Shown here: positions 1 through 10,779 of the stretch, piece by piece
Layout of the letters: each line of letters starts with the position of its first letter
How positions within the stretch are numbered: the first letter of the stretch is position 1
Assembly: GCF_001042475.2 (NCBI RefSeq)
Contig: NZ_LECW02000005.1
Location: 189,993-253,992 of the forward strand
Origin: Bacillus glycinifermentans
GTDB lineage: Bacteria; Bacillota; Bacilli; Bacillales; Bacillaceae
Direction: 5' to 3'
DNA length: 64,000 bases
Position numbers and translations under genes: made by a program
The notes under the pieces: model-generated
The model's input: the letters and a program-made list of their open reading frames with translations, nothing else
What the model was told of the DNA's origin: nothing
Database searches by the model: none

Positions 1-1
1 C

Positions 2-214
2 GGATTTTTATTCGTTCCTTCGGGAATTTCTGTCATGAATTCGCTCGGTGTCATGGAAAAATACGGGTTGTTGATCGTGTTTGTTATTCTTCTGGCCACC
101 GTCATTTTGCTTGGCGCAACAGGGCTGTTTTCCCAGATGATTCTGTCCGCCGGCGGCAAAAAGCGGGAAGCCGGGACGCTTGAAACGGAAACGGCCAAAA
201 AAACAGCTTCTTAA
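2..214 (+). CDS. pftA: PftA (YsbA), CidA/LrgA-family pyruvate facilitator subunit, 3' end
   Basis: Only the last 70 codons are present, read from base 2 to the TAA at 212-214; the start lies before the window. The visible part has one strongly hydrophobic segment (codons for [17 protein letters not shown]) followed by a charged, lysine-rich tail, as at the C-terminus of LrgA/CidA-family membrane proteins. The next gene, 15 bases on, is an LrgB-family partner, so the pair matches B. subtilis pftA-pftB (ysbA-ysbB), a pyruvate facilitated-transport complex in the membrane. The name rests on this pairing and on the neighbouring infC operon. Confidence 0.8.
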   Translation, partial: GFLFVPSGISVMNSLGVMEKYGLLIVFVILLATVILLGATGLFSQMILSAGGKKREAGTLETETAKKTAS

Positions 215-229
215 AGGGGGTTTTCAGGT

Positions 230-913
230 ATGTCACCGTATTTCGGCATTGTCGTATCGCTTGCCGCTTTCGGCATCGGCACTTATCTTTTTAAAAAAAC
301 AAACGGATTTTTCTTGTTTACGCCTTTGTTCGTCGCCATGGTGCTCGGCATCGCTTTTCTTAAAATCGGGGGTTTTTCGTATGAGGATTACAAAAGCGGG
401 GGAGATATCATTAAGTTCTTTTTAGAGCCCGCAACGATCGCGTTTGCGATTCCTTTGTACAAGCAGGCGGCTACATTGAAGAAGTATTGGTGGCAGATTC
501 TCTCGGCCATCGTTGCCGGCTCCGTCTGTTCGGTCGCCGTCGTTTATCTCATTGCAAAAGGAATCCACCTTGACGACGCCGTCATGAAGAGCATGCTGCC
601 GCAGGCTGCCACAACGGCGATCGCTCTGCCGTTATCAAAAGGCATCGGCGGCATCACCGATATTACGGCGTTTGCGGTTATTTTTAATGCTGTCATCGTC
701 TATGCGCTTGGGGCGCTTTTCTTAAAACTCTTTCGCGTGAAGAATCCGATCGCAAAAGGCTTGGCGCTTGGTACGTCAGGACATGCCCTCGGCGTGGCTG
801 TCGGGATCGAAATGGGGGAAGTCGAAGCCGCCATGGCAAGCATTGCGGTCGTTGTCGTCGGCGTTGTGACCGTGTTCGTCATTCCGGTGTTCATTCAGAT
901 CGTCGGCGGATAA
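230..913 (+). CDS. pftB: PftB (YsbB), LrgB-family pyruvate facilitator subunit
   Basis: A 227-residue polytopic membrane protein of the LrgB/CidB family, close to the usual length of about 230. It has a run of hydrophobic segments and the conserved C-terminal region with [19 protein letters not shown] (about residues 180-198). An AAAGGGGG ribosome site lies 9 bases before the ATG. It follows pftA closely, so the two are probably co-translated and form the pyruvate channel known in B. subtilis, where LytST controls them. The regulator genes are not in the window. Holin-like function was the older reading of this family. Confidence 0.88.
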   Translation: MSPYFGIVVSLAAFGIGTYLFKKTNGFFLFTPLFVAMVLGIAFLKIGGFSYEDYKSGGDIIKFFLEPATIAFAIPLYKQAATLKKYWWQILSAIVAGSVCSVAVVYLIAKGIHLDDAVMKSMLPQAATTAIALPLSKGIGGITDITAFAVIFNAVIVYALGALFLKLFRVKNPIAKGLALGTSGHALGVAVGIEMGEVEAAMASIAVVVVGVVTVFVIPVFIQIVGG

Positions 914-1000
914 GAGGCTCGAAAAAAGAAAAATAAAATCACCATTGCGATTTTAAATATCACCTGTTATAATAGCAAATGTTGTGATGAATTTTATATC

Positions 1001-1029
1001 TTGACTTGAAAGATTTATTTATGTAAGAT
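1001..1029 (+). promoter_or_regulatory. sigma-A promoter for infC-rpmI-rplT
   Basis: TTGACT (1001-1006), a 17-base spacer and TAAGAT (1024-1029) put the transcript start near 1036, just before the L20 leader. A second, extended -10 (TGTTATAAT, 965-973) lies upstream and may be an additional start. Confidence 0.65.
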
Positions 1030-1049
1030 AGATAATGAATTGAATATAT

Positions 1050-1182
1050 ATCAACAAGCAGAAGCACCCGCTTCTCACCTGATTGACACATTCTTGTAGT
1101 TGGCAGGTTAAACGTACATTCTTATTTTTTCATGCAGATGTTCGCAGTGTGGGTGTTTTTATGCCCGCACTTTTTGTTTGCC
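1050..1182 (+). ncRNA. L20 leader (autoregulatory attenuator of infC operon)
   Basis: The leader upstream of infC has a hairpin AGAAGC-ACCC-GCTTCT (1060-1075) and an ACCTG/CAGGT pairing around 1077-1108. A terminator-like stem follows, GTGTGGG paired with CCCGCAC and a TTTTTG run (about 1147-1182). This matches the layout of the Bacillus L20 leader, where free ribosomal protein L20 promotes early termination. The exact boundaries are estimates. Confidence 0.8.
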
Positions 1183-1249
1183 TGTGAAAATGCAATGAAG
1201 CGGTCAAATGAGTTGTGAAATCAATTCAAAGATTCTATGGAGGTGGCTC

Positions 1250-1986
<737 letters not shown>

Positions 1987-2006
1987 TTCGGAAAAGGGAT
2001 AATTAG

Positions 2007-2378
<372 letters not shown>

Positions 2379-2385
2379 TGAAAAC

Positions 2386-2411
2386 GGCCGCTTAAACGCG
2401 GCCCTTTTTAT
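2386..2411 (+). terminator. Rho-independent terminator after rplT
   Basis: GGCCGC (2386-2391) pairs with GCGGCC (2398-2403) across a TTAAAC loop, followed by CTTTTTATTT. Confidence 0.85.
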
Positions 2412-2434
2412 TTAAGGGCAAGGGGAGAACACCA

Positions 2435-2698
2435 ATGCATCTGGTGCTGATATTCTTTATTATCATTAACGGATACGGCTTTTTCATGATGAGAGCAGAC
2501 AAGCGAAGAGCCGTCCAACACAAATGGAGGGTGCCTGAACGCCGCATCTGGCTGACTGCGGCCGCGTTCGGTTCCGCGGGTGTCTGGCTCGGCATGATCC
2601 TTGTCAGACATAAAACGAAGCATTTGTCCTTTCGGCTCGGAATCCCCTTCCTCTTCGTGATTCAAGCCGCATTGGCCGGCTTTTATTTCATGAACTGA
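2435..2698 (+). CDS. ysdA: DUF1294 membrane protein YsdA
   Basis: An 87-residue membrane protein of the DUF1294/YsdA family. It has an N-terminal hydrophobic helix (LVLIFFIIINGYGFFMM), a basic loop with the family motif KWRVPERRIWL (about residues 30-40), and further hydrophobic segments. Length and position after rplT match B. subtilis ysdA. The function is unknown. AGGGGAG precedes the ATG. It may receive read-through from the ribosomal operon, although a terminator lies between. Confidence 0.85.
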   Translation: MHLVLIFFIIINGYGFFMMRADKRRAVQHKWRVPERRIWLTAAAFGSAGVWLGMILVRHKTKHLSFRLGIPFLFVIQAALAGFYFMN

Positions 2699-2736
2699 AA
2701 AAGCAGAAGAGGCGCTAATGCTCTTCTGCTTTTTTA
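2696..2736. terminator. Bidirectional terminator between ysdA and ysdB
   Basis: AAAAAGCAGAAGAG (from 2698) pairs with CTCTTCTGCTTTTTT across a short loop. A-runs and T-runs on the two sides allow it to stop both converging transcripts. Confidence 0.85.
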
Positions 2737-3116
2737 TGTTTCCATTTTTTAATCGATGAATCCCAATCGATTTTGCAGTCCGGGTAGTGGGCTTTGATTT
2801 TGTTTTCCAATTCGCTGAAATCCTCATTTGTGAAAGTTCTGAGCTTTTCTTCTGAAGCATCCGTCCACACGAAGATCGTATGGATGAACAGGGGGTGGTC
2901 TTTGGAAGGAATGTGTTTTTCCCCTTCGAACAGTACGCCTTTAAACGTTAGTTTGAAATTTTTGCGCGTGTTTTTTTGTTCGTCCAAAAAATAAAAATCC
3001 TTTTTTGCCTGCGCCGATTTCAGTCTGCGCTTCGGATCACCGAAAAACTGAACAACTTTGAATACGACATAGAGCAAAAGCGCAAGCAAAACGATTCTCA
3101 GAATGATAACAGCCAT
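2715..3116 (-). CDS. ysdB: YsdB, sigma-W regulon membrane-anchored protein
   Basis: A 133-residue protein with one N-terminal membrane helix (about residues 2-22, MAVIILRIVLLALLLYVVF) and a soluble, charged C-terminal domain with many lysines and aromatic residues. Length and position match B. subtilis YsdB (about 130 residues), a sigma-W regulon member of unknown function. AGGAGG lies upstream of the ATG. Regulation is supported directly by a perfect sigma-W promoter 48 bases upstream. A role in envelope-stress response is inferred from the promoter only. Confidence 0.85.
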   Translation of the reverse strand: MAVIILRIVLLALLLYVVFKVVQFFGDPKRRLKSAQAKKDFYFLDEQKNTRKNFKLTFKGVLFEGEKHIPSKDHPLFIHTIFVWTDASEEKLRTFTNEDFSELENKIKAHYPDCKIDWDSSIKKWKHKKAEEH

Positions 3117-3163
3117 TTTTAAATGAACCTCCTGTAAAAGAAATTCAGGTATATCTGAATATA

Positions 3164-3189
3164 TACGAACGGCACAGCGGAAGGTTTCA
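3164..3189 (-). promoter_or_regulatory. sigma-W promoter of ysdB
   Basis: On the minus strand TGAAAC (3184-3189), a 16-base spacer and CGTA (3164-3167) exactly match the ECF sigma-W consensus TGAAAC-N16-CGTA. The element lies 48 bases before the ysdB start. Confidence 0.88.
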
Positions 3190-3282
3190 TTTTTTTATCT
3201 AAAAAAGCGGCTTGATCGTATTGAATAGGATTGTTTTTGTATAATAGTAATTAAGGGTTAATTAAAGGAGGCTGTAAGAGAA

Positions 3283-4368
3283 ATGGCAATGCTAGATGAA
3301 ACGCTTACGATGCTGAAAGAACTAACAGATGCAAAAGGAATTCCAGCGAATGAAAAAGAACCCAGACAAGTCATGAAATCATACATAGAGCCGTATGCCG
3401 ACGAGGTTACCACAGACAGACTCGGCAGTTTGATCGCCAAAAAGACCGGACAGACAGGCGGGCCGAAGATCATGATTGCCGGTCACCTTGATGAAGTCGG
3501 TTTTATGGTGACGCGTATTGATGACAGGGGATACCTTCGCTTTCAAACGGTCGGTGGCTGGTGGTCCCAGGTCATGCTGGCGCAGCGTGTAACGGTCGTA
3601 ACCAAAAAAGGGGACATCACAGGCGTGATCGGTTCCAAACCCCCTCATGTCCTGTCGCCTGACGCGCGTAAAAAACCGGTTGAGATCAAAGACATGTTCA
3701 TCGACATCGGGGCTTCAAACAGGGAGGAAGCGATGGAATGGGGCGTTCTTCCCGGAGATCAGGTCGTCCCGTACTTTGAATTCACGGTCCTGAACAATGA
3801 AAAAATGCTGCTTGCAAAAGCGTGGGACAACCGTATCGGCTGCGCCATTGCGATAGACGTTTTAAAAAACTTAAAAGGCTCTGACCATCCGAATGTTGTG
3901 TACGGCGTTGGGACGGTTCAGGAAGAAGTCGGATTGCGCGGCGCAAAAACCGCCGCACATACGATCAAGCCTGACATCGCATTCGGGGTCGATGTCGGAA
4001 TTGCCGGAGATACGCCGGGAATTTCGGAAAAAGAATCGACGAGCAAAATGGGGAAAGGCCCGCAAATCATTCTATATGATGCTTCAATGGTTTCCCATAA
4101 AGGGCTCCGCGATTTCGTCACAAAGGTTGCAGATGAAGCCGGGATTCCATACCAATATGATGCCCTTTCAGGAGGAGGAACCGATTCAGGCTCGATCCAC
4201 CTGACCGCAAACGGAGTGCCGGCCCTTTCGATTACGATCGCCACCCGCTACATCCATACGCATGCAGCGATGCTTCATCGCGATGACTATGAAAATGCCG
4301 TCAAATTAATTACCGAAGTCATCAAGCGATTGGATAACGAAACGGTCGAGCAGATTACGTTTGATTGA
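3283..4368 (+). CDS. ysdC: M42-family glutamyl/deblocking aminopeptidase YsdC
   Basis: A 361-residue cytosolic metallo-aminopeptidase of family M42 (FrvX/YsdC), at full length. Visible family signatures are the zinc-ligand segment [14 protein letters not shown] (about residues 64-77), [15 protein letters not shown] (about 178-192), [16 protein letters not shown] (about 212-227, with the catalytic glutamate pair), and [17 protein letters not shown] near residue 300. It trims N-terminal residues from peptides, probably as a dodecamer as known for the family. AAAGGAGG lies 11 bases before the ATG. It is monocistronic: a TATAAT at 3240-3245 precedes it and a strong terminator follows. Confidence 0.93.
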   Translation: MAMLDETLTMLKELTDAKGIPANEKEPRQVMKSYIEPYADEVTTDRLGSLIAKKTGQTGGPKIMIAGHLDEVGFMVTRIDDRGYLRFQTVGGWWSQVMLAQRVTVVTKKGDITGVIGSKPPHVLSPDARKKPVEIKDMFIDIGASNREEAMEWGVLPGDQVVPYFEFTVLNNEKMLLAKAWDNRIGCAIAIDVLKNLKGSDHPNVVYGVGTVQEEVGLRGAKTAAHTIKPDIAFGVDVGIAGDTPGISEKESTSKMGKGPQIILYDASMVSHKGLRDFVTKVADEAGIPYQYDALSGGGTDSGSIHLTANGVPALSITIATRYIHTHAAMLHRDDYENAVKLITEVIKRLDNETVEQITFD

Positions 4369-4370
4369 TC

Positions 4371-4416
4371 AAATAAGCTGACAGCTGCTAATCCATGCTG
4401 TCAGCTTATTTTTTGG
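4371..4416 (+). terminator. Rho-independent terminator after ysdC
   Basis: AATAAGCTGACAGC pairs perfectly with GCTGTCAGCTTATT over an 11-base loop and runs into TTTTTTGG. Confidence 0.9.
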
Positions 4417-4424
4417 AATATCTT

Positions 4425-4438
4425 AGAAGACGCTTACA
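4425..4438 (+). promoter_or_regulatory. Candidate cre site upstream of abnA
   Basis: AGAAGACGCTTACA matches the CcpA cre consensus TGWAANCGNTNWCA at 12 of 14 positions. It lies about 60 bases before abnA, a gene subject to carbon catabolite repression in B. subtilis. The two mismatches keep confidence moderate. Confidence 0.4.
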
Positions 4439-4496
4439 TATATTCCGGAATGACTTCTGAAAGAGGTTCAAATTCATCGGATGGGAGAGTGGTTTT

Positions 4497-5451
<955 letters not shown>

Positions 5452-5462
5452 CGATTGCAGCA

Positions 5463-5500
5463 AGCTAAGCAGATGTTTTGCTTGGCTTTTTTTCTTTTTT
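5463..5500 (+). terminator. Terminator after abnA
   Basis: AGCTAAGCA (5463-5471) pairs with TGCTTGGCT (5479-5487), with one G-U pair, followed by a T-rich run with a single C. Confidence 0.8.
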
Positions 5501-5525
5501 GTTCAAAAAAATGCCGGAAATGTAA

Positions 5526-5554
5526 TTGACAGTATGTGGTGTTAAGAATATAAT
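5526..5554 (+). promoter_or_regulatory. sigma-A promoter of the ara operon
   Basis: TTGACA (5526-5531), a 17-base spacer and TATAAT (5549-5554) match the sigma-A consensus exactly. The expected start near 5561 falls inside the first AraR-like operator. Confidence 0.9.
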
Positions 5555-5556
5555 GA

Positions 5557-5572
5557 ACTCGTTCGTACAAAT
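5557..5572 (+). promoter_or_regulatory. AraR operator (ORA1-like)
   Basis: ACTCGTTCGTACAAAT matches 13 of 16 bases of the AraR consensus ATTTGTACGTACAAAT and covers the predicted transcription start. AraR represses the operon in the absence of arabinose in B. subtilis. Confidence 0.7.
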
Positions 5573-5591
5573 ATATATCATGATTTTAGAT

Positions 5592-5607
5592 GTCCGTACG
5601 TATTGAG
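5592..5607 (+). promoter_or_regulatory. Second, weaker AraR-like operator
   Basis: GTCCGTACGTATTGAG keeps the central GTACGTA of the AraR box but only about 9 of 16 positions. It is centred 35 bases after the first site. Two cooperating sites are known at this promoter in B. subtilis, though with somewhat wider spacing. Confidence 0.45.
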
Positions 5608-5614
5608 AGATTTT

Positions 5615-5628
5615 TGTAAGCGTTCATT
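5615..5628 (+). promoter_or_regulatory. cre-like site in the ara leader
   Basis: TGTAAGCGTTCATT matches the cre consensus at 12 of 14 positions. It lies between promoter and araA, where CcpA is known to act on the B. subtilis operon as a roadblock. Confidence 0.6.
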
Positions 5629-5671
5629 TTGGTAGTTTCATAATGTATGCCGGAACAAAGGGGGAAAAATC

Positions 5672-7153
5672 TTGATTCAATCAAAAGCGTACGAATTTTG
5701 GTTTGTTGCGGGGAGTCAGCATTTATACGGAGAAGAAGCAGTCAGAGAAGTAGAAGAGCATGCAAACATCATGTGCAGGGGACTAAACGACGGTTCAATG
5801 AGGTACAGCGTCAAATATAAAGCGGTTGCCACCTCGCTTGACGGAGTCAGAAAACTGATCAGAGAAGCGAATTGCGATGATGCATGCGCCGGCGTCATCA
5901 CTTGGATGCATACGTTTTCACCGGCGAAAATGTGGATTCCGGGACTGACGGAACTGAAAAAGCCGCTGCTCCACTTTCATACTCAATTTAACAGGGACAT
6001 TCCGTGGGAAACGATCGATATGGATTTTATGAATATCAACCAGTCTGCACACGGAGACCGCGAATACGGATTTATCGGAACGAGATTGGGGCTGAATCGA
6101 AAAGTCATCGTCGGCCATTGGGAAGACGCCGGAGTGAAAAGGGAGATCGACCGGTGGATGAGCGCTGCTGTGGCCTCAATTGAAAACCGCCATATCAAAG
6201 TGGCCCGCTTTGGTGACAACATGCGCAATGTGGCGGTCACGGAAGGGGACAAAATCGAAGCTCAAATTCAGCTTGGCTGGTCTGTCGACGGATATGGGAT
6301 CGGTGACCTCGTCCGGGAGATCAACGCGGTTTCGGAAGAAAGCGTAAATGAACTGCTTGCCGAATACGAAGAGCTTTACGAGTGCCCTGAAGACGGTGCG
6401 GCCCGTGAAGCCGTAAAAGAGCAGGCCCGCATTGAGCTTGGTTTAAAGCGCTTTCTTTCGGACGGGGGCTATACCGCCTTTACGACGACCTTTGAAGACT
6501 TGCACGGTATGAAGCAGCTTCCGGGGTTGGCCGTTCAGCGCCTGATGGCTGAAGGCTACGGCTTCGGCGGAGAGGGAGACTGGAAAACGGCTGCACTTGT
6601 CAGGATGATGAAAGTGATGGCAGACGGAAAAGAAACGTCGTTCATGGAAGATTACACATACCATTTTGAACCGGGCAACGAAATGATTCTCGGGTCGCAC
6701 ATGCTTGAAGTGTGCCCGTCGATTGCCGAAACGAAGCCGCGCATCGAAGTGCATCCTTTGTCGATCGGCGGAAAGAACGATCCGGCCCGTTTGGTCTTCG
6801 ACGGAATGGCAGGCCCTGCGGTCAACGTTTCTTTAGTCGATATGGGCGGGCGTTTCAGGCTTGTCATCAATGAAGTCGATGCTGAAAGGGTTCCGCATGA
6901 GATGCCGTACCTTCCGGTGGCGCGCGTCCTTTGGAAGCCGCAGCCTTCCCTCAAAACGTCTGCAGAGGCGTGGATATTGGCGGGGGGAGCCCACCACACG
7001 TGCCTTTCCTATCGGCTTACGGCAGAACAAATGCTGGATTGGGCTGACATGACGGGCATTGAAGCGGTGCTGATCAACCGTGACACAAAGATAGTAAACC
7101 TTCGCAACGAACTCAAATGGAGTGAAGCTGCATACCGGCTTCGCACGTTTTAA
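5672..7153 (+). CDS. araA: L-arabinose isomerase
   Basis: Converts L-arabinose to L-ribulose, the first catabolic step; cytosolic and manganese-dependent in the family. The 493 residues are the usual length. Typical segments are [12 protein letters not shown] at the N-terminus, [12 protein letters not shown] (about residues 80-91) and the active-site stretch [14 protein letters not shown] (about 295-308). The start is TTG at 5672, preceded by AAAGGGGG; no better start fits the conserved N-terminus. First gene of araABD-MNPQ-abfA, under AraR-like operators and a cre-like site. araB follows after 16 bases. Confidence 0.97.
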   Translation: MIQSKAYEFWFVAGSQHLYGEEAVREVEEHANIMCRGLNDGSMRYSVKYKAVATSLDGVRKLIREANCDDACAGVITWMHTFSPAKMWIPGLTELKKPLLHFHTQFNRDIPWETIDMDFMNINQSAHGDREYGFIGTRLGLNRKVIVGHWEDAGVKREIDRWMSAAVASIENRHIKVARFGDNMRNVAVTEGDKIEAQIQLGWSVDGYGIGDLVREINAVSEESVNELLAEYEELYECPEDGAAREAVKEQARIELGLKRFLSDGGYTAFTTTFEDLHGMKQLPGLAVQRLMAEGYGFGGEGDWKTAALVRMMKVMADGKETSFMEDYTYHFEPGNEMILGSHMLEVCPSIAETKPRIEVHPLSIGGKNDPARLVFDGMAGPAVNVSLVDMGGRFRLVINEVDAERVPHEMPYLPVARVLWKPQPSLKTSAEAWILAGGAHHTCLSYRLTAEQMLDWADMTGIEAVLINRDTKIVNLRNELKWSEAAYRLRTF

Positions 7154-7169
7154 GGAGGCGCGCAAGCTT

Positions 7170-8849
7170 ATGGCATTTGCAATCGGTGTTGATTTCGGAA
7201 CATTGTCAGGGAGAGCCGTCCTGGTCAACGTCCAGACGGGAGAGGAAATTGCGACAGCGGTAAAAGAATATACGCACGGCGTGATTGACCGCGAATTGCC
7301 GGGGACGAAGAAAAAGCTTCCGAGGGACTGGGCGCTTCAGCATCCGGCTGATTACACCGAAGTGCTTGAAGAGACGATTCCGAGCCTGTTGCGTCAGTCA
7401 AAAGTCGATCCAAAAGAGATCATCGGTACCGGCATCGATTTTACGGCATGTACGATTCTGCCTGTAGACAAAGACGGGACGCCGCTTTGCATGAGGGAGG
7501 AATACGCGGGAGAGCCGCACAGCTATGTGAAGCTTTGGAAGCATCACGCCGCACAGGAGCAGGCAAACAGGCTGAATCAACTCGCAGAGGAGCGAAACGA
7601 AGCGTTTCTGAAAACATACGGCGGAAAAATTTCCTCCGAATGGCTCGTGCCGAAAGTGATGCAAATCGCTGAAGAAGCACCGCATATATACGATGCCGCC
7701 GCCGAGATCATGGAAGCTGCGGACTGGATCGTATACAGGCTGTGCGGGAAGATGAAACGAAACAATTGTACAGCGGGCTATAAGGCGATCTGGAATCGTA
7801 CTGACGGCTATCCTTCCGTAGATTTTTTCGCAGCTTTGCATCCGAAGCTGAAACATGTCGTTCAGGAAAAATTGACGGAAGACATTTATCCGATAGGGGA
7901 GAAAGCCGGCGGTTTAACTGATGAAATGGCAGCTAAAACGGGTCTTTTGCCGGGTACCGCGGTCGCGGTTGCCAATGTCGATGCCCATGTGTCAGTTCCG
8001 GCGGTCGGCATCACAGAGCCGGGGAAAATGCTGATGATCATGGGGACATCCACTTGCCACGTGCTGCTCGGCGAGGACGTCCGAATGGTGCCGGGAATGT
8101 GCGGAGTCGTGGAAAACGGCATTCTGCCGGGCTATGTCGGCTATGAAGCGGGCCAATCGTGCGTCGGCGATCATTTTCATTGGCTGATTGAGCACTTCGT
8201 GCCTGAAAGCTATGCGAAAGAAGCTGAAGCAGAGGGGATATCGATTTACGAGCTGCTGTCCCGAAAGGCGGACAGATTGCGCGTCGGCGAAAGCGGCCTG
8301 CTTGCATTGGATTGGTGGAATGGAAACCGCTCGACGCTCGTCGATGCGGATCTGACCGGGATGATGCTCGGGATGACCTTATCAACGAAGCCTGAAGAGA
8401 TATTCCGTGCGTTAGTTGAAGCAACCGCATACGGTACGAGAATCATCATCGAAACGTTCCGGCAGAGCGGCGTGCCGATCGAAGAGCTGTATGCCGCCGG
8501 GGGAATTGCCGAAAAAAACCCGTTCATCATGCAGATATATGCTGATGTGACAAACATGGAAATTAAAATTTCCGGTTCTCCGCAAGCTCCGGCGTTAGGT
8601 TCGGCGATATTCGGAGCGGTTGCGGCCGGAAGCGAAAACGGCGGATATGATCAGATCGAAGAGGCTGTCAAGCATATGGGAAAAGTGAAAGATCACACAT
8701 ACAAGCCGATTCCGGAAAACGTGATATTGTACGATCAGCTTTATGCGGACTACAGGGAGCTTTACGAATTCTTCGGAAAACAAAACAATGTCATGAAACG
8801 CCTTAAAAAGTTGAAAAACATCCAGTCAGTCAGCGCCGCCGCCCGGTAA
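7170..8849 (+). CDS. araB: L-ribulokinase
   Basis: Phosphorylates L-ribulose with ATP to L-ribulose 5-phosphate. It is a 559-residue FGGY-family sugar kinase. The N-terminal phosphate loop is [13 protein letters not shown] (residues 5-17), and the C-terminal [11 protein letters not shown] (about residue 450) is the second family signature. An in-frame ATG at 7122 exists but lies inside araA. AAGGAGG at 7152-7158 and the conserved [10 protein letters not shown] start fix the ATG at 7170. Second gene of the ara operon. Confidence 0.97.
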   Translation: MAFAIGVDFGTLSGRAVLVNVQTGEEIATAVKEYTHGVIDRELPGTKKKLPRDWALQHPADYTEVLEETIPSLLRQSKVDPKEIIGTGIDFTACTILPVDKDGTPLCMREEYAGEPHSYVKLWKHHAAQEQANRLNQLAEERNEAFLKTYGGKISSEWLVPKVMQIAEEAPHIYDAAAEIMEAADWIVYRLCGKMKRNNCTAGYKAIWNRTDGYPSVDFFAALHPKLKHVVQEKLTEDIYPIGEKAGGLTDEMAAKTGLLPGTAVAVANVDAHVSVPAVGITEPGKMLMIMGTSTCHVLLGEDVRMVPGMCGVVENGILPGYVGYEAGQSCVGDHFHWLIEHFVPESYAKEAEAEGISIYELLSRKADRLRVGESGLLALDWWNGNRSTLVDADLTGMMLGMTLSTKPEEIFRALVEATAYGTRIIIETFRQSGVPIEELYAAGGIAEKNPFIMQIYADVTNMEIKISGSPQAPALGSAIFGAVAAGSENGGYDQIEEAVKHMGKVKDHTYKPIPENVILYDQLYADYRELYEFFGKQNNVMKRLKKLKNIQSVSAAAR

Positions 8850-8877
8850 ATCGAAAAGTCAAAAGGAGGAGAACCTT

Positions 8878-9564
8878 GTGCTGGAGGCTTTGAAGGAACA
8901 AGTGTTAAAAGCGAATTTACAGCTTGTGGAGCACCGGCTCGTCACCTTTACATGGGGAAATGTCAGCGGGATCGACCGTGATAAAGGCTTGGTCGTCATC
9001 AAGCCGAGCGGTGTGAAATACAGCGAATTAAGAGCGGAAGATTTAGTCGTGCTGAATCTGGACGGAGAGGTTGTCGAAGGGAAGCTGAAGCCGTCTTCGG
9101 ATACGCCGACACACCTTTACCTTTACAAGGAGTTTCAAACGATAGGAGGGATCGTCCACACTCATTCCCCGTGGGCGACGAGCTGGGCGCAGTCCGGCAG
9201 GGACATCCCTTCATTGGGAACGACTCACGCTGATTACTATCACGGCGATATTCCCTGTACGAGGGAAATGTACGCTGATGAAATCGCGGAACAATACGAA
9301 TTAAATACCGGAAAAGTCATCAGGGAGACGTTTCAGCACCTTGATCCGCGCGACATTCCGGGCGTTCTCGTCAACAATCACGGTCCGTTTTGCTGGGGGG
9401 AAGATGCCTTGACGGCCGTGCACAACGCTGTTGTCTTGGAAGAGGTCGCAAAAATGGCCTATCATTCGCTCATGCTGAATCCGTCGTTACATCCCATCAG
9501 CGGTGTCTTGCTCGATAAGCACTTTTTCCGTAAGCACGGGGCTGACGCGTATTACGGCCAATAG
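8878..9564 (+). CDS. araD: L-ribulose-5-phosphate 4-epimerase
   Basis: Epimerises L-ribulose 5-phosphate to D-xylulose 5-phosphate, which enters the pentose phosphate pathway. It is a 228-residue class II aldolase-fold, zinc-dependent enzyme. Metal ligands are visible in [15 protein letters not shown] (about residues 90-104) and [10 protein letters not shown] (about 164-173). The start is GTG at 8878 behind AAAGGAGGAG. In B. subtilis the phosphatase gene araL lies between araD and araM. Here araM follows after only 18 bases and araL is absent. Confidence 0.96.
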   Translation: MLEALKEQVLKANLQLVEHRLVTFTWGNVSGIDRDKGLVVIKPSGVKYSELRAEDLVVLNLDGEVVEGKLKPSSDTPTHLYLYKEFQTIGGIVHTHSPWATSWAQSGRDIPSLGTTHADYYHGDIPCTREMYADEIAEQYELNTGKVIRETFQHLDPRDIPGVLVNNHGPFCWGEDALTAVHNAVVLEEVAKMAYHSLMLNPSLHPISGVLLDKHFFRKHGADAYYGQ

Positions 9565-9582
9565 GAGGAGTGAGGGATAATC

Positions 9583-10776
9583 ATGAATGACTTGATCTCT
9601 TATATGAAAAAGACGTTGGGGGAATGCGAGTGCGGAGCCGTCCATTTCCCGCTGACGGTCGAAAAAATCGCGATTGGCGAACATGCTGTCGAAAACGAAA
9701 TGCCTGCCTTTATAAAAGCTTCATTTAAAAGCGTTGCTATCGTTTGTGATGAAACGACCGGCCGGATCGCGGGAGAACGGCTGGCGTCTCTCCTTCAGGA
9801 AACGGCAGAGGTATCCCTTGTCAAGCTTGAGGCGAATGCGGCAGGGGATGTTACGGCAGATGAGAGAACGTTGGTCAAGGCATTGATCGATGCGCCGGTT
9901 GACGCGGATGCGCTCATTGCCGCAGGTGCGGGGACGATCCATGATATCGTCAGGTTTTGCGCCTATCAGCGCAGCATTCCGTTTATTTCGGTGCCTACTG
10001 CGCCGTCGGTTGACGGTTTTACATCGGCCGGAGCTCCGCTCATTTTAAACGGTACAAAGCAGACGATTCAAACGTCGGCGCCTGTTGCGCTATTTGCAGA
10101 TATCGAGCTTTTGCGGAATGCGCCGCAAAACATGATCGCCGCGGGATTCGGCGATATGCTCGGCAAAATAACGTCGCTCGCCGACTGGGAGATCTCCCGT
10201 TCGCTTGCTGATGAACCATACTGTCCGACTGCTTCCGCCATCACGAGAAAAGCGCTTGATCAGTGTCTTTCCAGGATCGATGACATCGCGGCAAAATCGC
10301 GCGAGGGCATCGAAAAATTGATGGAATCGCTGATCGTCTCAGGCCTTGTCATGCTGATGCTCGACCATTCAAGACCTGCTTCCGGAGGTGAGCACCACCT
10401 GTCCCATTACCTTGAGATGAAAGCGCTCGAAAACAACAGGCGGCAGATTCTCCACGGGGCAAAAGTAGGCTGCGCCTCCATCATGCTAGCGGATGTTTAC
10501 CGCTCTCTTAAAGACCGGGATTTCGGCGATGAACACGTCGCAAAAACGGTTCGTTCCGTCTATGAAAAGCTTCCCGGCGGAGAGGAGATGGCGGAATGGA
10601 TGAGAAAAGTCGGCGGGCCGGTATCATTTGCAGACCTTGATGTTGACGAGCCTTTGCTTATGGAGGCAATGGCCCGGGCCCACAATCTCAGGGACCGGTA
10701 CACGGGTCTTGCCATCATGAATCAATACGGACTTTTGCCTGACGCCGGGCAGCATGTCAAACATGAAAGGGGTTAA
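9583..10776 (+). CDS. araM: sn-glycerol-1-phosphate dehydrogenase AraM (EgsA)
   Basis: Reduces dihydroxyacetone phosphate to glycerol 1-phosphate with NAD(P)H. In B. subtilis the product serves an archaeal-type ether lipid, not arabinose use. The 397-residue iron/nickel alcohol-dehydrogenase-like fold shows the nucleotide loop AGAGTIHDIVRF (about residues 111-122), PTAPSVDGFTSAGAP (about 133-147) and the metal-binding stretch GGEHHLSHY (about 265-273). AGGAGTGAGGG precedes the ATG. It is embedded in the ara operon between araD and araN. Confidence 0.94.
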   Translation: MNDLISYMKKTLGECECGAVHFPLTVEKIAIGEHAVENEMPAFIKASFKSVAIVCDETTGRIAGERLASLLQETAEVSLVKLEANAAGDVTADERTLVKALIDAPVDADALIAAGAGTIHDIVRFCAYQRSIPFISVPTAPSVDGFTSAGAPLILNGTKQTIQTSAPVALFADIELLRNAPQNMIAAGFGDMLGKITSLADWEISRSLADEPYCPTASAITRKALDQCLSRIDDIAAKSREGIEKLMESLIVSGLVMLMLDHSRPASGGEHHLSHYLEMKALENNRRQILHGAKVGCASIMLADVYRSLKDRDFGDEHVAKTVRSVYEKLPGGEEMAEWMRKVGGPVSFADLDVDEPLLMEAMARAHNLRDRYTGLAIMNQYGLLPDAGQHVKHERG

Positions 10777-10779
10777 AAC

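Noticed and set aside
1208..1249. IF-3 start at ATG 1208
   Set aside because: No ribosome site upstream, added residues not conserved, and the real Shine-Dalgarno lies inside.
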